Origin: RUG14219 sp045538535
Lineage (GTDB): Bacteria > Cyanobacteriota > Vampirovibrionia > Gastranaerophilales > Gastranaerophilaceae
Length of the DNA: 64,000 nt
Assembly (NCBI GenBank): GCA_045538535.1
Contig: JAZSRN010000026.1
Location: 35,260-99,259 of the forward strand
Direction of reading: 5' to 3'
The position numbers and the translations under genes are program-made. The notes beneath the pieces are model-generated. The model was given only the letters and a program-made list of their open reading frames with translations, had not been told where the DNA came from and searched no databases. Positions 42,533 through 51,742 of the stretch are shown one piece after another; positions within the stretch are counted from its first letter, which is position 1; each line of letters starts with the position of its first letter.

Positions 42533-43324
42533 TTAATCCTCACTTCCAGCTCTTATGATGTCATACATTCTGTTCAATGCTTTTTTAATCCTTCTGGAAA
42601 CTTGCATTTGCGAAATACCCAATTTTTCAGAAATTTCGCGTTGATTCAAATCTGCAATATAGCTCAATTCAATTATAATTCTCAAATCTTTCGGCAATCT
42701 ATAAATAGCGTTTGAAAGCATCATTCTTGTCTCATAAGATTTTAAAAACTCTTGATAGTCACCGGAAGGAATTTTGTCTAATAAAGTAATTTCATCATCT
42801 TCGCTTGACAAAACTTGGTCAAGAGACAGAGCAGTTTTTGTATACTCTGCTTCCATAACTTCATTTACTTTTTGTATCGAAATATTTACCGCCTCAGCGA
42901 TTTGCTCGGCAGAAGGTTCTTCAATACCTATTTCACTAAACTTTTTTATCGCAGCACTTATTTTATAAATAAGTTCTTGCAATTCTCGAGGGGCTCTTAC
43001 AATAGAACTTTTATCTCTCAAATAGTGCTTAATCTCACCTTTTATAAAATAGGACATGTAGGTTTTAAATTTCACATTTTTATCTTTATCAAAAAAATCA
43101 ATGGCTTTAATCAACCCGATTGAACCTACTTGAACCAAATCCTCAACTGCAACACCGGATTGCGCCGAAACCGTTCCGGCTATTTTTCGCACAAGATACA
43201 TACACTTTTCAACAATTGCCAAATGCAACATGCGACGTTTTTTCTCGTCTTTGCAATCCTTATAGCTACATATAAGCGCTTCCATATCTATACTTTTATT
43301 CGAATTTTTAACTGTTTTGGTCAT
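42533..43324 (-). CDS. Alternative sigma factor of the SigF/SigB/FliA (group 3) type
   Basis: 263 residues. Region 2 is at about 33-105 (DLVQVGSIGLIKAIDFFD, VKFKTYMSYFIKGEIKHYLRD), region 3 at 111-190 and region 4 with a helix-turn-helix at about 230-254 (NQREISEKLGISQMQVSRR). It lacks region 1.1, as in group 3 factors. In cyanobacteria SigF of this type is needed for type IV pilus genes; coupling to pilD here fits that role. FliA-like control of flagellar genes is an alternative. A TATAAT upstream around 43352-43357 may be the -10. The ATG has GGGAG 14 nt upstream. Confidence 0.92.
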   Translation of the reverse strand: MTKTVKNSNKSIDMEALICSYKDCKDEKKRRMLHLAIVEKCMYLVRKIAGTVSAQSGVAVEDLVQVGSIGLIKAIDFFDKDKNVKFKTYMSYFIKGEIKHYLRDKSSIVRAPRELQELIYKISAAIKKFSEIGIEEPSAEQIAEAVNISIQKVNEVMEAEYTKTALSLDQVLSSEDDEITLLDKIPSGDYQEFLKSYETRMMLSNAIYRLPKDLRIIIELSYIADLNQREISEKLGISQMQVSRRIKKALNRMYDIIRAGSED

Positions 43325-43463
43325 GGTTTATAACTAAGCTCCCATTATTCTGATTATAACATAATTATATTTCCTTGAAAAATTAATTAAACATTTTTAA
43401 TATTTCACCAAATTGTTTTACTTTATGATACGATGTAATAAGATAATTTATTGGAGACAAAAA

Positions 43464-43745
43464 ATGATTACGGTTAAAGATGTAGAACACGTTGCTAAAT
43501 TAGCAAGATTAGAGCTTACAGAAGAAGAAAAAGAACTTTATACAAAACAATTAGGTGATGTATTGAAGTATGTTGATCAAATGAACGAGGTTGACACTTC
43601 AGACGTAAAACCGATGGCACAAGTTATAGACTTTGTAAATGTCATGAGAGAAGATGTAGTTACACACGATATATCTAAAGAAGAATTGATGAAAAACGCA
43701 CCGGAAGAAGAAAACGGATTCTTTAGAGTACCAAAAATCAACTAA
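43464..43745 (+). CDS. gatC: Asp/Glu-tRNA amidotransferase subunit C
   Basis: 93 residues from the ATG at 43464 with GGAG upstream; an upstream frame to 43413 has no signal. VKDVEHVAKLARLELTEEE, then DVLKYVDQMNEVDTSDVKPM and the C-terminal APEEENGFFRVPKI are all typical of GatC. It stabilises GatAB, which converts Glu-tRNA-Gln or Asp-tRNA-Asn to the amides. gatA and gatB are not adjacent, as in many cyanobacteria. It lies 47 nt before pyrG. Confidence 0.95.
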   Translation: MITVKDVEHVAKLARLELTEEEKELYTKQLGDVLKYVDQMNEVDTSDVKPMAQVIDFVNVMREDVVTHDISKEELMKNAPEEENGFFRVPKIN

Positions 43746-43792
43746 AAAATTATAATTTGAGATATAACAAACAAAAATGTGGGGTTAGGGAC

Positions 43793-45397
43793 ATGACAAA
43801 ATATATTTTTATTACTGGAGGCGTAGTTAGTTCATTAGGAAAAGGAATAATTGCCGCTTCGTTAGGCCGTTTACTCAGAGCCAGAGGCTTTTCGGTTACA
43901 AACCAAAAATTTGATCCGTATATAAATGTTGATCCTGGAACAATGAGTCCATTCCAACACGGAGAAGTTTTTGTTACCGATGACGGCGCAGAAACCGATT
44001 TGGATTTGGGACACTATGAAAGATTTACCGGCACAAGTTTGGGTCAAATTAACAACGTTACATCCGGAAGCGTTTACCAAACTGTTATAAACAAAGAACG
44101 CAGAGGTGACTATCTTGGAGGTACCGTTCAAGTAATCCCACATATTACTAACGAAATAAAATCCCGAATTGTAAAGGCTCAAAAACAATTCAAGCCCGAT
44201 TTTCAAATTATTGAAATTGGTGGCACTGTAGGGGACATCGAAAGTTTGCCGTTTGTTGAAGCAATCAGACAATTCAAGGCAGAAGCCGGTATTGGTAATG
44301 CAATATCAATCCATTGTACATTGTTACCATATTTGCCGACTTCAGGAGAGCTCAAAACAAAACCTTCACAACATAGCGTCGGTGTTTTGAGAAGTTATGG
44401 TATACAACCGGAAATCCTTATTTGCCGTACAAGCAAACCTATTCCAAAAACTGAAAAAGAAAAATTGGCACTATTCTGTTCTGTCCCGAAAGAAGCAGTT
44501 ATAGAATGCCGAGATATGAAATCTATATATGAAGTTCCTCTTGCATTGGAAGAGCAAAATATGGCAAAAGTTGTTCTCGATATGTTAAGAGTCGAGGACC
44601 GAGAAAAAGATTTATCATCTTGGATATCAATTGTTGAACACATCAAAAACCCTAAACAAACTTTAAAAGTTGCAATTGCCGGAAAATACACAAAATTGTC
44701 TGACGCATACATTTCAGTTGTAGAATCATTAAAGCATGCCGGTTATGCAAATGACTCTGCTATTGATATAAAATGGATTAATTCCGAAGATTGCGTAGAT
44801 GAAAAACGCTGCATAGAATTAATGAAAGATATTGATGCCGTCGTAGTTCCGGGAGGATTTGGAATACGTGGTATAGAAGGCAAGTTAAATGTTATTAAAT
44901 ATGCAAGAGAAAATAACCTTCCTTTCTTAGGCTTATGCTTAGGTATGCAATGTGCAGTGATTGAATACGCACGCAATGTTGTAGGATTGAAGGGTGCAAA
45001 TTCCGCAGAATTTGATGAAAACGCACCATATTCAGTTATTGATTTAATGTTGGAACAAAAAAATGTCCAAGGCTACGGCGGAACGATGAGATTGGGTGCT
45101 TATGATTGCCATTTGAGAAAAGGTTCTAAAGCACAAAAGGCCTATGGCTCAACAAAAATTTCAGAACGCCACCGTCATAGATATGAGGTTAATAACGAAT
45201 ATATTTCACAATTAGAAGCTGCAGGTCTGGTATTTTCGGGTATGTCACCAGACGGAATGTTAGCTGAAATTGTTGAAATTCCTCAAAATGACTGGTTTGT
45301 TGCTTCTCAATTCCATCCTGAATTCAAATCAAAGCCTGAAGCCCCTCATCCTTTATTTAAAGGCTTAATAGATGCGGCTTTAGCGCAACAAAAATAA
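43793..45397 (+). CDS. pyrG: CTP synthase
   Basis: 534 residues from the ATG at 43793, chosen over a longer frame from 43757 because the family begins TKYIFITGGVVSSLGKG and TTAGGG lies just upstream. The synthetase domain (1-265) has GVVSSLGKGI and DPGTMSPFQHGEV. The class I glutamine amidotransferase domain (about 285-530) has the nucleophile in FLGLCLGMQCAV and FHPEFKSKP with the catalytic histidine and glutamate. It makes CTP from UTP, ATP and glutamine. Confidence 0.98.
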   Translation: MTKYIFITGGVVSSLGKGIIAASLGRLLRARGFSVTNQKFDPYINVDPGTMSPFQHGEVFVTDDGAETDLDLGHYERFTGTSLGQINNVTSGSVYQTVINKERRGDYLGGTVQVIPHITNEIKSRIVKAQKQFKPDFQIIEIGGTVGDIESLPFVEAIRQFKAEAGIGNAISIHCTLLPYLPTSGELKTKPSQHSVGVLRSYGIQPEILICRTSKPIPKTEKEKLALFCSVPKEAVIECRDMKSIYEVPLALEEQNMAKVVLDMLRVEDREKDLSSWISIVEHIKNPKQTLKVAIAGKYTKLSDAYISVVESLKHAGYANDSAIDIKWINSEDCVDEKRCIELMKDIDAVVVPGGFGIRGIEGKLNVIKYARENNLPFLGLCLGMQCAVIEYARNVVGLKGANSAEFDENAPYSVIDLMLEQKNVQGYGGTMRLGAYDCHLRKGSKAQKAYGSTKISERHRHRYEVNNEYISQLEAAGLVFSGMSPDGMLAEIVEIPQNDWFVASQFHPEFKSKPEAPHPLFKGLIDAALAQQK

Positions 45398-45424
45398 ATC
45401 TGGTAATTTGAAAGGTTATTTATA

Positions 45425-46807
45425 ATGGAAAATAATTTTAAAAAGTTCACGACGGCACAATTTCTAAACTTTTGTTTAGGTTTCTTCGGGTTACAGTTTG
45501 CTTGGCAAATGAGAATTATTTTATCCGGCCCCGTAACAGAAAGCCTCGGCGCCTCACCATTTATATACGGATTAATATGGCTTGCTGGGCCGTTTACAGG
45601 CATGGTTGTTCAGCCATTAATCGGCGCGTTGAGTGATAGAACTGTATCTCCATTTGGAAGAAGAAGGCCGTATTTGCTCGGTGGTGCATTGTTAGCATCT
45701 TTAGCGTTATGGATTTTCCCAAATTCCGGCAACATTGCCAATGCTTTGAGCAATTTAACGGGAATTGCATTACCGACTCTAACCGGTTTGGTTATTGCTG
45801 CAATTATGATTTGGATAATTGATGCTTGCGTTAATATTGCACAAGGGCCTTATAGAGCATTGGTTCCAGATATTGTCCATCCGGAACAACATTCACTTGC
45901 AAATTCGTACATAAGTCTTGCAATAGGATTGGGCTCTGTAATCGCAGCTGGTGCCGCACCGTTTTTAAAATGGGCATTTAACTACCAAATGTCAATAAAC
46001 GCACAATTTATAATGGCAGCATTGGCATTTACATTGGGTATGCTTTGGACTTGTTTAACTATTCATGAACGTAAAATAGAAAAAAACAATACAGAATGTG
46101 ATAACAAAGAAGAAAAAGTAAATTTTCTACAATCACTTAAAGATTTCTTTGCATTATCTCCTGAAGTTTCGAAAATTTGCTGGATGCAATTTTTCACTTG
46201 GATTGGGACAATGTGTATGATGATTTTCTTTACACAATTTGCCGTTCATACAGTATTTTCTGTACCTGATTTGACCAGTGCAAATCAAATGGTAAAAGAT
46301 TTCTATGCTCAAGGCACTCTTGATGGAACTAATTTTTCATCAATTTGTTTTGCTATCTTTAATTTAATATGCTTTGTCGTTGCTATCCCTATAGGAATTT
46401 TGTCTTCCAAGTACGGCAACAAAAAAGTCCATATTTTTTCATTAATCACAATGATTATCGCATATTTAGGAATGGGAATTTTCCCTAACACAAAAGTTGT
46501 TGCCACAATGATGGGGATTGCCGGTTTAGGTTGGGCCAGTATTTTAGCGCTACCTTTTGCCATGTTATCTCAGTATATCAAAAAAGGTACTGAAGGTTCA
46601 GTAATGGGATTGTTTAATATTTTTATTGCGGGCCCTCAAGTATTTGTTTGCACATTAGTTGCATGGATAATTTCAAAATGCTCGTTTACTATCGGCGCAG
46701 AATATACAAATTATCACTGGGAATATGCAATGTATATTGGTGCAATAAGTTTATTGGTGGCCACAGTATTAGCAGGACTTATAAAGGAAAAACAACTAAA
46801 TGAATAA
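45425..46807 (+). CDS. MFS transporter, sucrose/SLC45-like
   Basis: 460 residues with 12 predicted membrane segments. The loop between TM2 and TM3 reads GALSDRTVSPFGRRRPYLL, the RxGRRRP motif of the glycoside/sucrose-proton symporters (SLC45, plant SUT). It probably imports a disaccharide or other glycoside with a proton. AAAGG precedes the start. It overlaps the radical SAM gene by 8 nt, so both are made from the same message, although their functions have no obvious link. Confidence 0.85.
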   Translation: MENNFKKFTTAQFLNFCLGFFGLQFAWQMRIILSGPVTESLGASPFIYGLIWLAGPFTGMVVQPLIGALSDRTVSPFGRRRPYLLGGALLASLALWIFPNSGNIANALSNLTGIALPTLTGLVIAAIMIWIIDACVNIAQGPYRALVPDIVHPEQHSLANSYISLAIGLGSVIAAGAAPFLKWAFNYQMSINAQFIMAALAFTLGMLWTCLTIHERKIEKNNTECDNKEEKVNFLQSLKDFFALSPEVSKICWMQFFTWIGTMCMMIFFTQFAVHTVFSVPDLTSANQMVKDFYAQGTLDGTNFSSICFAIFNLICFVVAIPIGILSSKYGNKKVHIFSLITMIIAYLGMGIFPNTKVVATMMGIAGLGWASILALPFAMLSQYIKKGTEGSVMGLFNIFIAGPQVFVCTLVAWIISKCSFTIGAEYTNYHWEYAMYIGAISLLVATVLAGLIKEKQLNE

Positions 46808-48197
46808 AAAACGTATTCTCCTAATTTATCCACCATCACCGGTTATGAATAGGGAAGACCGCTGTCAACAACCAACAAAAGAGTTGATTGTAATTCCGCC
46901 ACTACCCCCTACCGATTTAATGTACTTGGCTGCAATAGCTGAAACGGTCGGATACGAGGCAAAAATACAAGATTATAGTCAAGGCGGAAGTTTTGAAAAC
47001 GATTTAAAAGAATTCAAGCCGGATTTTTTGGTTGTCAATGTTGCAATGCCAACGTTAGAAAATGATTTAAAAGCTTTAGATACAGCAAAAAACATTTGTC
47101 CAAATATCCAAACAATTACTAAAGGTGCAACGTTTTTGACTTTAGCAAAAGAAATTTTGGAAACACATCCTTCTCTCGATATGATTATCAAAGGCGAAGC
47201 CGAATATACATTAAAAGAAATATTGGAAAACAAAGAAAAATCCGAAATTTTGGGACTTTGTCATAAAGTTAATGGACAAGTTGTCGAAAATGAAACGCGT
47301 CCTTTTATTGAAAACCTTGATGAATTGCCGTTTCCCGCAAGACATTTGGTCGACAATAACATATACAGACGTCCGGACAATAATAAAGTACAAGCAACAA
47401 TAAAAGTTTCAAGGGGCTGTCCTTTCCACTGTTTCTTTTGTTTGGCAACTCCGGTAGCCGGTGCAAAAGTTCGCAAAAGAAGTGCTGAAAATATAATCGC
47501 TGAAATAAAAGAATGCGTTGAGAAATACAACATTACAAATTTTCTTTTCTGGGCGGATATATTTGATTTAGACCGCGAATGGACAATGGATTTGTGTAAA
47601 AAAATTATTGACAGCGGTTTAAAAATTACTTGGTCTGCGAATACTCGTGCAGATACCGCTGATTATGAAATGGCTAAATTAATGTACAAAGCCGGTTGTC
47701 GTCTTGTAAGCATCGGAGTTGAATCAGGTTCTCAATATATGCTGGAAAAAATGGGCAAAAAAATCACTCTTGATGATGTTCGAAAAACTGTAAAATTATT
47801 CAAAAAAGCTAATATAAGAATTTATAATTATTTCGTTATCGGGTTACCATGGGAGACGGAAGAAACTGTCGAAGATACAATTAAATTTGCAATAGAATTA
47901 AACAGTGATTTCATAAGTTTTTATACGGCAACTCCACTCCCTGGAACTCGTTTTTACCAGTATGCATTGGAAAACAACTTATTGGATAACCAAACAAGTT
48001 TTGAAAACGCATATTTTTATCCTGCAGTGAATACGCATCATTTATCCAAGGATAGAATTTTTGAACTGCACAAATCTGCAATCAAAAGATTTTATTTGCG
48101 CCCAAAATACATATTAAAAATGCTTATTAAAATTAGAAGTTTGGCAGAGATAAAAAATTATTTTACAGCCGGAATAAATGTTTTATTGCGAAAGTAA
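46800..48197 (+). CDS. B12-binding-domain radical SAM protein (BchE/HpnJ-like)
   Basis: 465 residues. The N-terminal Rossmann-like cobalamin-binding domain (4-150; ILLIYPPSP, YLAAIAETVGYEAKI) lacks the DxHxxG lower-ligand motif, as usual in this class. The radical SAM motif C207-x3-C211-x2-C214 lies in SRGCPFHCFFC. A GVESGSQ element and PLPGTRFYQYA follow. Relatives methylate or rearrange lipids and small molecules (HpnJ, BchE). The substrate is not predictable. It starts inside the end of the MFS gene (8-nt overlap) and ends at a bidirectional terminator. Confidence 0.85.
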   Translation: MNKKRILLIYPPSPVMNREDRCQQPTKELIVIPPLPPTDLMYLAAIAETVGYEAKIQDYSQGGSFENDLKEFKPDFLVVNVAMPTLENDLKALDTAKNICPNIQTITKGATFLTLAKEILETHPSLDMIIKGEAEYTLKEILENKEKSEILGLCHKVNGQVVENETRPFIENLDELPFPARHLVDNNIYRRPDNNKVQATIKVSRGCPFHCFFCLATPVAGAKVRKRSAENIIAEIKECVEKYNITNFLFWADIFDLDREWTMDLCKKIIDSGLKITWSANTRADTADYEMAKLMYKAGCRLVSIGVESGSQYMLEKMGKKITLDDVRKTVKLFKKANIRIYNYFVIGLPWETEETVEDTIKFAIELNSDFISFYTATPLPGTRFYQYALENNLLDNQTSFENAYFYPAVNTHHLSKDRIFELHKSAIKRFYLRPKYILKMLIKIRSLAEIKNYFTAGINVLLRK

Positions 48198-48221
48198 AAA
48201 TCATAACAAATACAAATAAAA

Positions 48222-48259
48222 ATAGCAAAAGGACGGTTAAAACACCGTCCTTTTGCTAT
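48222..48259. terminator. Bidirectional terminator between convergent genes
   Basis: A perfect 16-bp stem: ATAGCAAAAGGACGGT (48222-48237) and ACCGTCCTTTTGCTAT (48244-48259) around the loop TAAAAC. T-rich stretches on both sides let it work for the radical SAM gene (+) and the winged-helix gene (-). Confidence 0.85.
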
Positions 48260-48272
48260 CTGAATATTTTTA

Positions 48273-49046
48273 TTAAAGCGACAATACAAATCCGCCTTTA
48301 TCGGCATTTTTGAGTTTGTCACCATCAATTTTTGCTCTAAGATTTTTAATATATTTGTATACATAATCTCTTGGCAACTCTAATAAATTAGCCAAATCTT
48401 TTGCGTAAACAATCTTATTTTGATTTTCTGCAAAATGATTAAATACTTTTTGTTCTCTATCAGTTAATGCTTTTTTGAATACGATACGAACTTCTTCTCT
48501 CAACTCATCAACTGGCTCTTTTTGAACTTTTGCCTTTGCAGCGCTTTTCTTAATTTTTTCAGTAACATTTTTGATTGTTTCTTCAACTTTTGCTTTTGAA
48601 ACTGTCTTAGTAGTTTTTTTAGTTGTTGACTTTTTAGTTGTAGCTTTTCTTGTAACGGTTTTCTTTGGTTTTGCAGTTTTCTCTACTTTTGCAACACTTT
48701 CCGTATCTTTTGATTTAGCTACATCATTCTTTTTAGGTTTTACTCCCGGTTCACTGTCCGCAATTTCTAATTTTAATTTTGAAATAGAAAACGGAGTTAC
48801 AGAAATTTCCCTTTCTCTATCGAAAGAACGTTCCGCAATTGAACTTAAACGTTCAGTGCGATTAATATTCCAGTCAGAATCCCCAGAAACGGTCGGACGC
48901 CCATGGAAAACGATATCGATAAGGTCATTTGTTGGTTTTGCTTCTTCTATTTTTTTACCTAATCGAGCAGCAAATTCTTCCAAAGTGATTTTTTCCAAAG
49001 AGCTTCTCCACTGTTTTATCTCTTCCTTGCTCAAATATTCCGACAT
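48273..49046 (-). CDS. Histone-H1-like lysine-rich protein with OmpR-type winged helix
   Basis: 257 residues. Residues 1-95 form a mixed N-terminal region (KEEIKQWRSSLEKITLEEF). Residues 100-177 are a Lys/Ala/Thr/Val-rich linker (KPKKTVTRKATTKKSTTKKT) like histone H1 tails and bacterial AlgP/HctB-type proteins. Residues 193-257 read LTDREQKVFNHFAENQ, YAKDLANLLELPRDYVYKYI, LRAKIDGD and GGFVLSL, the pattern of an OmpR/PhoB winged helix. There is no receiver domain. It is probably a nucleoid-associated DNA-binding protein. AAGGAG lies upstream of the ATG. The winged-helix call is by pattern. Confidence 0.78.
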   Translation of the reverse strand: MSEYLSKEEIKQWRSSLEKITLEEFAARLGKKIEEAKPTNDLIDIVFHGRPTVSGDSDWNINRTERLSSIAERSFDREREISVTPFSISKLKLEIADSEPGVKPKKNDVAKSKDTESVAKVEKTAKPKKTVTRKATTKKSTTKKTTKTVSKAKVEETIKNVTEKIKKSAAKAKVQKEPVDELREEVRIVFKKALTDREQKVFNHFAENQNKIVYAKDLANLLELPRDYVYKYIKNLRAKIDGDKLKNADKGGFVLSL

Positions 49047-49153
49047 TAATAATCTCCTTAAATACTATTCTTTTCCTTTTCTTATCCTAATTTAGCACAA
49101 GCATGCCTTTTTTTTTCAAATTGTTTCACAACGTAAATTTTTCTTTGAAATAT

Positions 49154-49438
49154 TTACATTATTAACATTTTTATTGCATCAACTTTTTCAGCATCATTTG
49201 TTTTAATAAGTAAAGTTTTTTCTTTTGATGTTTCGCCTTTTACTATAATTATCGATGTTTTGGGCACCTTAAAACTTTTAGACAAAAACGCTATCAAAGC
49301 TTTATTAGCCTTATTGTCAATTGGTTGCGCAGTTATCTTAACTTTTAGGATTTCTTCATTTTTAACAAATTCATTTTTTGAAGCATTTGGCGAAATCCTA
49401 AGTTTCAAGAGCCAACCATCTTTTGTTTCTTTTAACAT
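49154..49438 (-). CDS. DUF167 (YggU) family protein
   Basis: 94 residues from the ATG at 49438, preferred over the ATG at 49447 because AAGGA lies 8 nt before it and overlaps the first ATG. LLKLRISPNASKNEF, ILKVKITAQPIDNKANKALI, FLSKSFKVPKTSI and IVKGETSKEKTLLI match the DUF167 family (YggU). Function is unknown; the fold is small alpha/beta. It is divergent from rel with about 75 nt between them. Confidence 0.92.
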   Translation of the reverse strand: MLKETKDGWLLKLRISPNASKNEFVKNEEILKVKITAQPIDNKANKALIAFLSKSFKVPKTSIIIVKGETSKEKTLLIKTNDAEKVDAIKMLIM

Positions 49439-49475
49439 CTTTACCATCCTTATGTATGAAATTATACAAATTAAC

Positions 49476-49504
49476 TTGAAAAAATCAACAAAAATCTGTA
49501 TGAT
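49476..49504 (+). promoter_or_regulatory. Promoter of rel, probably leaderless or near-leaderless
   Basis: TTGAAA (49476-49481), a 17-nt spacer and TATGAT (49499-49504), followed by 9 nt to the ATG at 49514. A start site about 7 nt after the -10 leaves at most 2-3 nt of leader and no Shine-Dalgarno. Confidence 0.6.
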
Positions 49505-49513
49505 AATCGTATT

Positions 49514-51742
49514 ATGAAAGAAAAATCTTTATTTGACGACGTACGCGAAAAACTAATAGCAAACAATAAAACTAAGAAAGAAATTAGCCGAATAGAAGAA
49601 GCCTTTTTATTTGCGCAAAAACTTCACGAAGGTCAATATCGCATTTCGGAAGAGCCATACATTATTCATCCGGTTGAAGTTTCAAAAATTCTCATCGACT
49701 TGAAAGTTGATAACAACACTATTATAGCGGCATTTTTGCACGACATTTTAGAAGACACAGAAACTGAACCTGAAGAAATTAAGGGAAAATTTGGAGAAGA
49801 TGTACTAAATCTGGTACAAGGCGTAACAAAATTAAGCAAATTAAAATTCAAATCAAAAGAAGAACGTCAAGCCGAAAACTTTAGAAGATTATTTATTGCC
49901 ATGGCAAATGATATTCGTATTGTATTTTTAAAATTGGCCGACAGACTCCACAATATGCGTACCCTTAACTTTATGGCCGCAAATAAACAACAAAAAATTG
50001 CCCGAGAAACCCTTGATATTTTTGCGCCATTAGCAAACCGTTTAGGGATTGGGAAAGTCAAAGCCGAATTAGAAGATTTATCTTTAAGGTACTTAGAGCC
50101 GGACAAATATTACGAAATCGCGCAATTAGTGTCTCAAACTAAAGCTGAAAGAGAAACAACCGTAAAACTGCTTATCGATGAAATCTCAAAAGATGTCGAA
50201 AAAAGTGGAATTAACGCCCAAATAACAGGTCGAGCAAAACACTACTTCAGTATATATAGTAAAATGAAACGTTTAAACATTGCATTTCACGATTTATACG
50301 ATATTACGGCTGTCCGAGTAATTGTAGACAACGAAAAAGAATGCTACGAAGTTTTAGGTCTAATTCATTCCCGCTTCAAACCTATTCCTGGACGTTTCAA
50401 AGATTATATCGCAATGCCAAAAGGCAATATGTATCAATCACTACATACTTCCGTAATCGGCCCACGTTCAAAACCATTGGAAGTGCAAATAAGAACTTGG
50501 GAAATGCACGAAGTTGCAGAATATGGGGTTGCCGCACATTGGCGTTACAAAGAAAAAGGCTCTCAAAAAGCCGATAATGCATCGGATATACAATTCTCTT
50601 GGATGAGAAAATTAGTTGAATACGAACAAGATATATCATCGGCTGAAGATTTTGTTAATTCGGTCAAGCTTGACCTATTTTCCGACCAAGTTTTTGCATT
50701 TACGCCAAACGGAGATGTTTTAGATTTACCAATAAATGCAACGCCGGTGGATTTTGCTTATCGTATCCACTCCGATGTTGGAAATCGAACAACCGGCGCC
50801 TTAATTAACGGTCGTATTGCCCAACTTGATACAAAGTTAAAGAACGGCGATATAGTAGAAATCTTAACTAAAAAAAACCCCGCACCAAGATTAGATTGGT
50901 TGAATTTCGTTGTTACAAAACAAGCTTCGTCAAAAATTAAACAATGGTTCAAAAAGAATAATCGTGAAGAACATATCGAAGTCGGCAAATCAAACCTTGA
51001 ACACGAACTTACAAAAGCAGTATTTGATGATTACGTAAAACAAGGGGAATTTGACAGAGTTGCCAAAATAATGAATTACTTATCGGCAGATGATTTGTTT
51101 GCCGCATTAGGTTATGGGGAAACAACTTTAAACAAAATCATTAACAAACTTAAAAAACCTCAAACACAACAAGAAGAAGAAATCCCTTCACAAACTTATC
51201 ATTCGGGTCATTCACACAAAAACAAAAAAGATATACAAGGATTAGAAGGCCTACTTTACTCAATAGCAAAATGTTGTTCACCAATTCCGGGCGAACCTAT
51301 AGTAGGTGTTGTAACCCGTTCAAAAGGAGTATCCGTACATAGAGTTGATTGCAAAACTCTTGAAAGCGTTGAACCTGAAAGAATGATGGATATTTCTTGG
51401 TCCGGAGATAACAATAGCAATAAAACTTATTCAACAACAATAAGAGTTGAAACTGCTGAAAAAATGGGGCTACTTAAAGATATTATCGCTGCGGTTTCTG
51501 ATAACAACACAAATATTAATTATGCTAACGTAAAATCAAAAACCAATCGAATCGGAATTATTGAATTAGGTTTGGAATTAGACAATATCGAAACATTAAA
51601 AAAAGTCATTACAAGTATTCAAAATATTCCTGACGTTTATAGTGTTAAACGGGTTCAAACCGCCTACACAACGCAACGCGGCGGTAATAGACAAAACTCA
51701 AGCACAAAATCCGGAAAAAATTCACCGCGAAAACGCAAATAA
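49514..51742 (+). CDS. rel: Bifunctional (p)ppGpp synthetase/hydrolase (Rel/SpoT)
   Basis: 742 residues. The HD hydrolase domain (about 28-180) keeps H52, H76 and D77 with HDILEDTE, so hydrolysis of (p)ppGpp should work. The synthetase domain (about 225-355) includes YSIYSKMKRLN and DLYDITAVRVIV. TGS (about 385-445; FAFTPNGDVLDLP), a helical/zinc-finger region (CCSPIPGEPIVG) and a C-terminal ACT domain (about 630-720) follow. It controls the stringent response on the ribosome. Its TAA abuts the TAA of the convergent gene at 51743. The tail after 722 is basic and low complexity. Confidence 0.97.
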   Translation: MKEKSLFDDVREKLIANNKTKKEISRIEEAFLFAQKLHEGQYRISEEPYIIHPVEVSKILIDLKVDNNTIIAAFLHDILEDTETEPEEIKGKFGEDVLNLVQGVTKLSKLKFKSKEERQAENFRRLFIAMANDIRIVFLKLADRLHNMRTLNFMAANKQQKIARETLDIFAPLANRLGIGKVKAELEDLSLRYLEPDKYYEIAQLVSQTKAERETTVKLLIDEISKDVEKSGINAQITGRAKHYFSIYSKMKRLNIAFHDLYDITAVRVIVDNEKECYEVLGLIHSRFKPIPGRFKDYIAMPKGNMYQSLHTSVIGPRSKPLEVQIRTWEMHEVAEYGVAAHWRYKEKGSQKADNASDIQFSWMRKLVEYEQDISSAEDFVNSVKLDLFSDQVFAFTPNGDVLDLPINATPVDFAYRIHSDVGNRTTGALINGRIAQLDTKLKNGDIVEILTKKNPAPRLDWLNFVVTKQASSKIKQWFKKNNREEHIEVGKSNLEHELTKAVFDDYVKQGEFDRVAKIMNYLSADDLFAALGYGETTLNKIINKLKKPQTQQEEEIPSQTYHSGHSHKNKKDIQGLEGLLYSIAKCCSPIPGEPIVGVVTRSKGVSVHRVDCKTLESVEPERMMDISWSGDNNSNKTYSTTIRVETAEKMGLLKDIIAAVSDNNTNINYANVKSKTNRIGIIELGLELDNIETLKKVITSIQNIPDVYSVKRVQTAYTTQRGGNRQNSSTKSGKNSPRKRK

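Noticed and set aside
45346..45603. Minus-strand open frame across the pyrG-MFS junction
   Set aside because: It overlaps two confident genes on the other strand and has no start signal.
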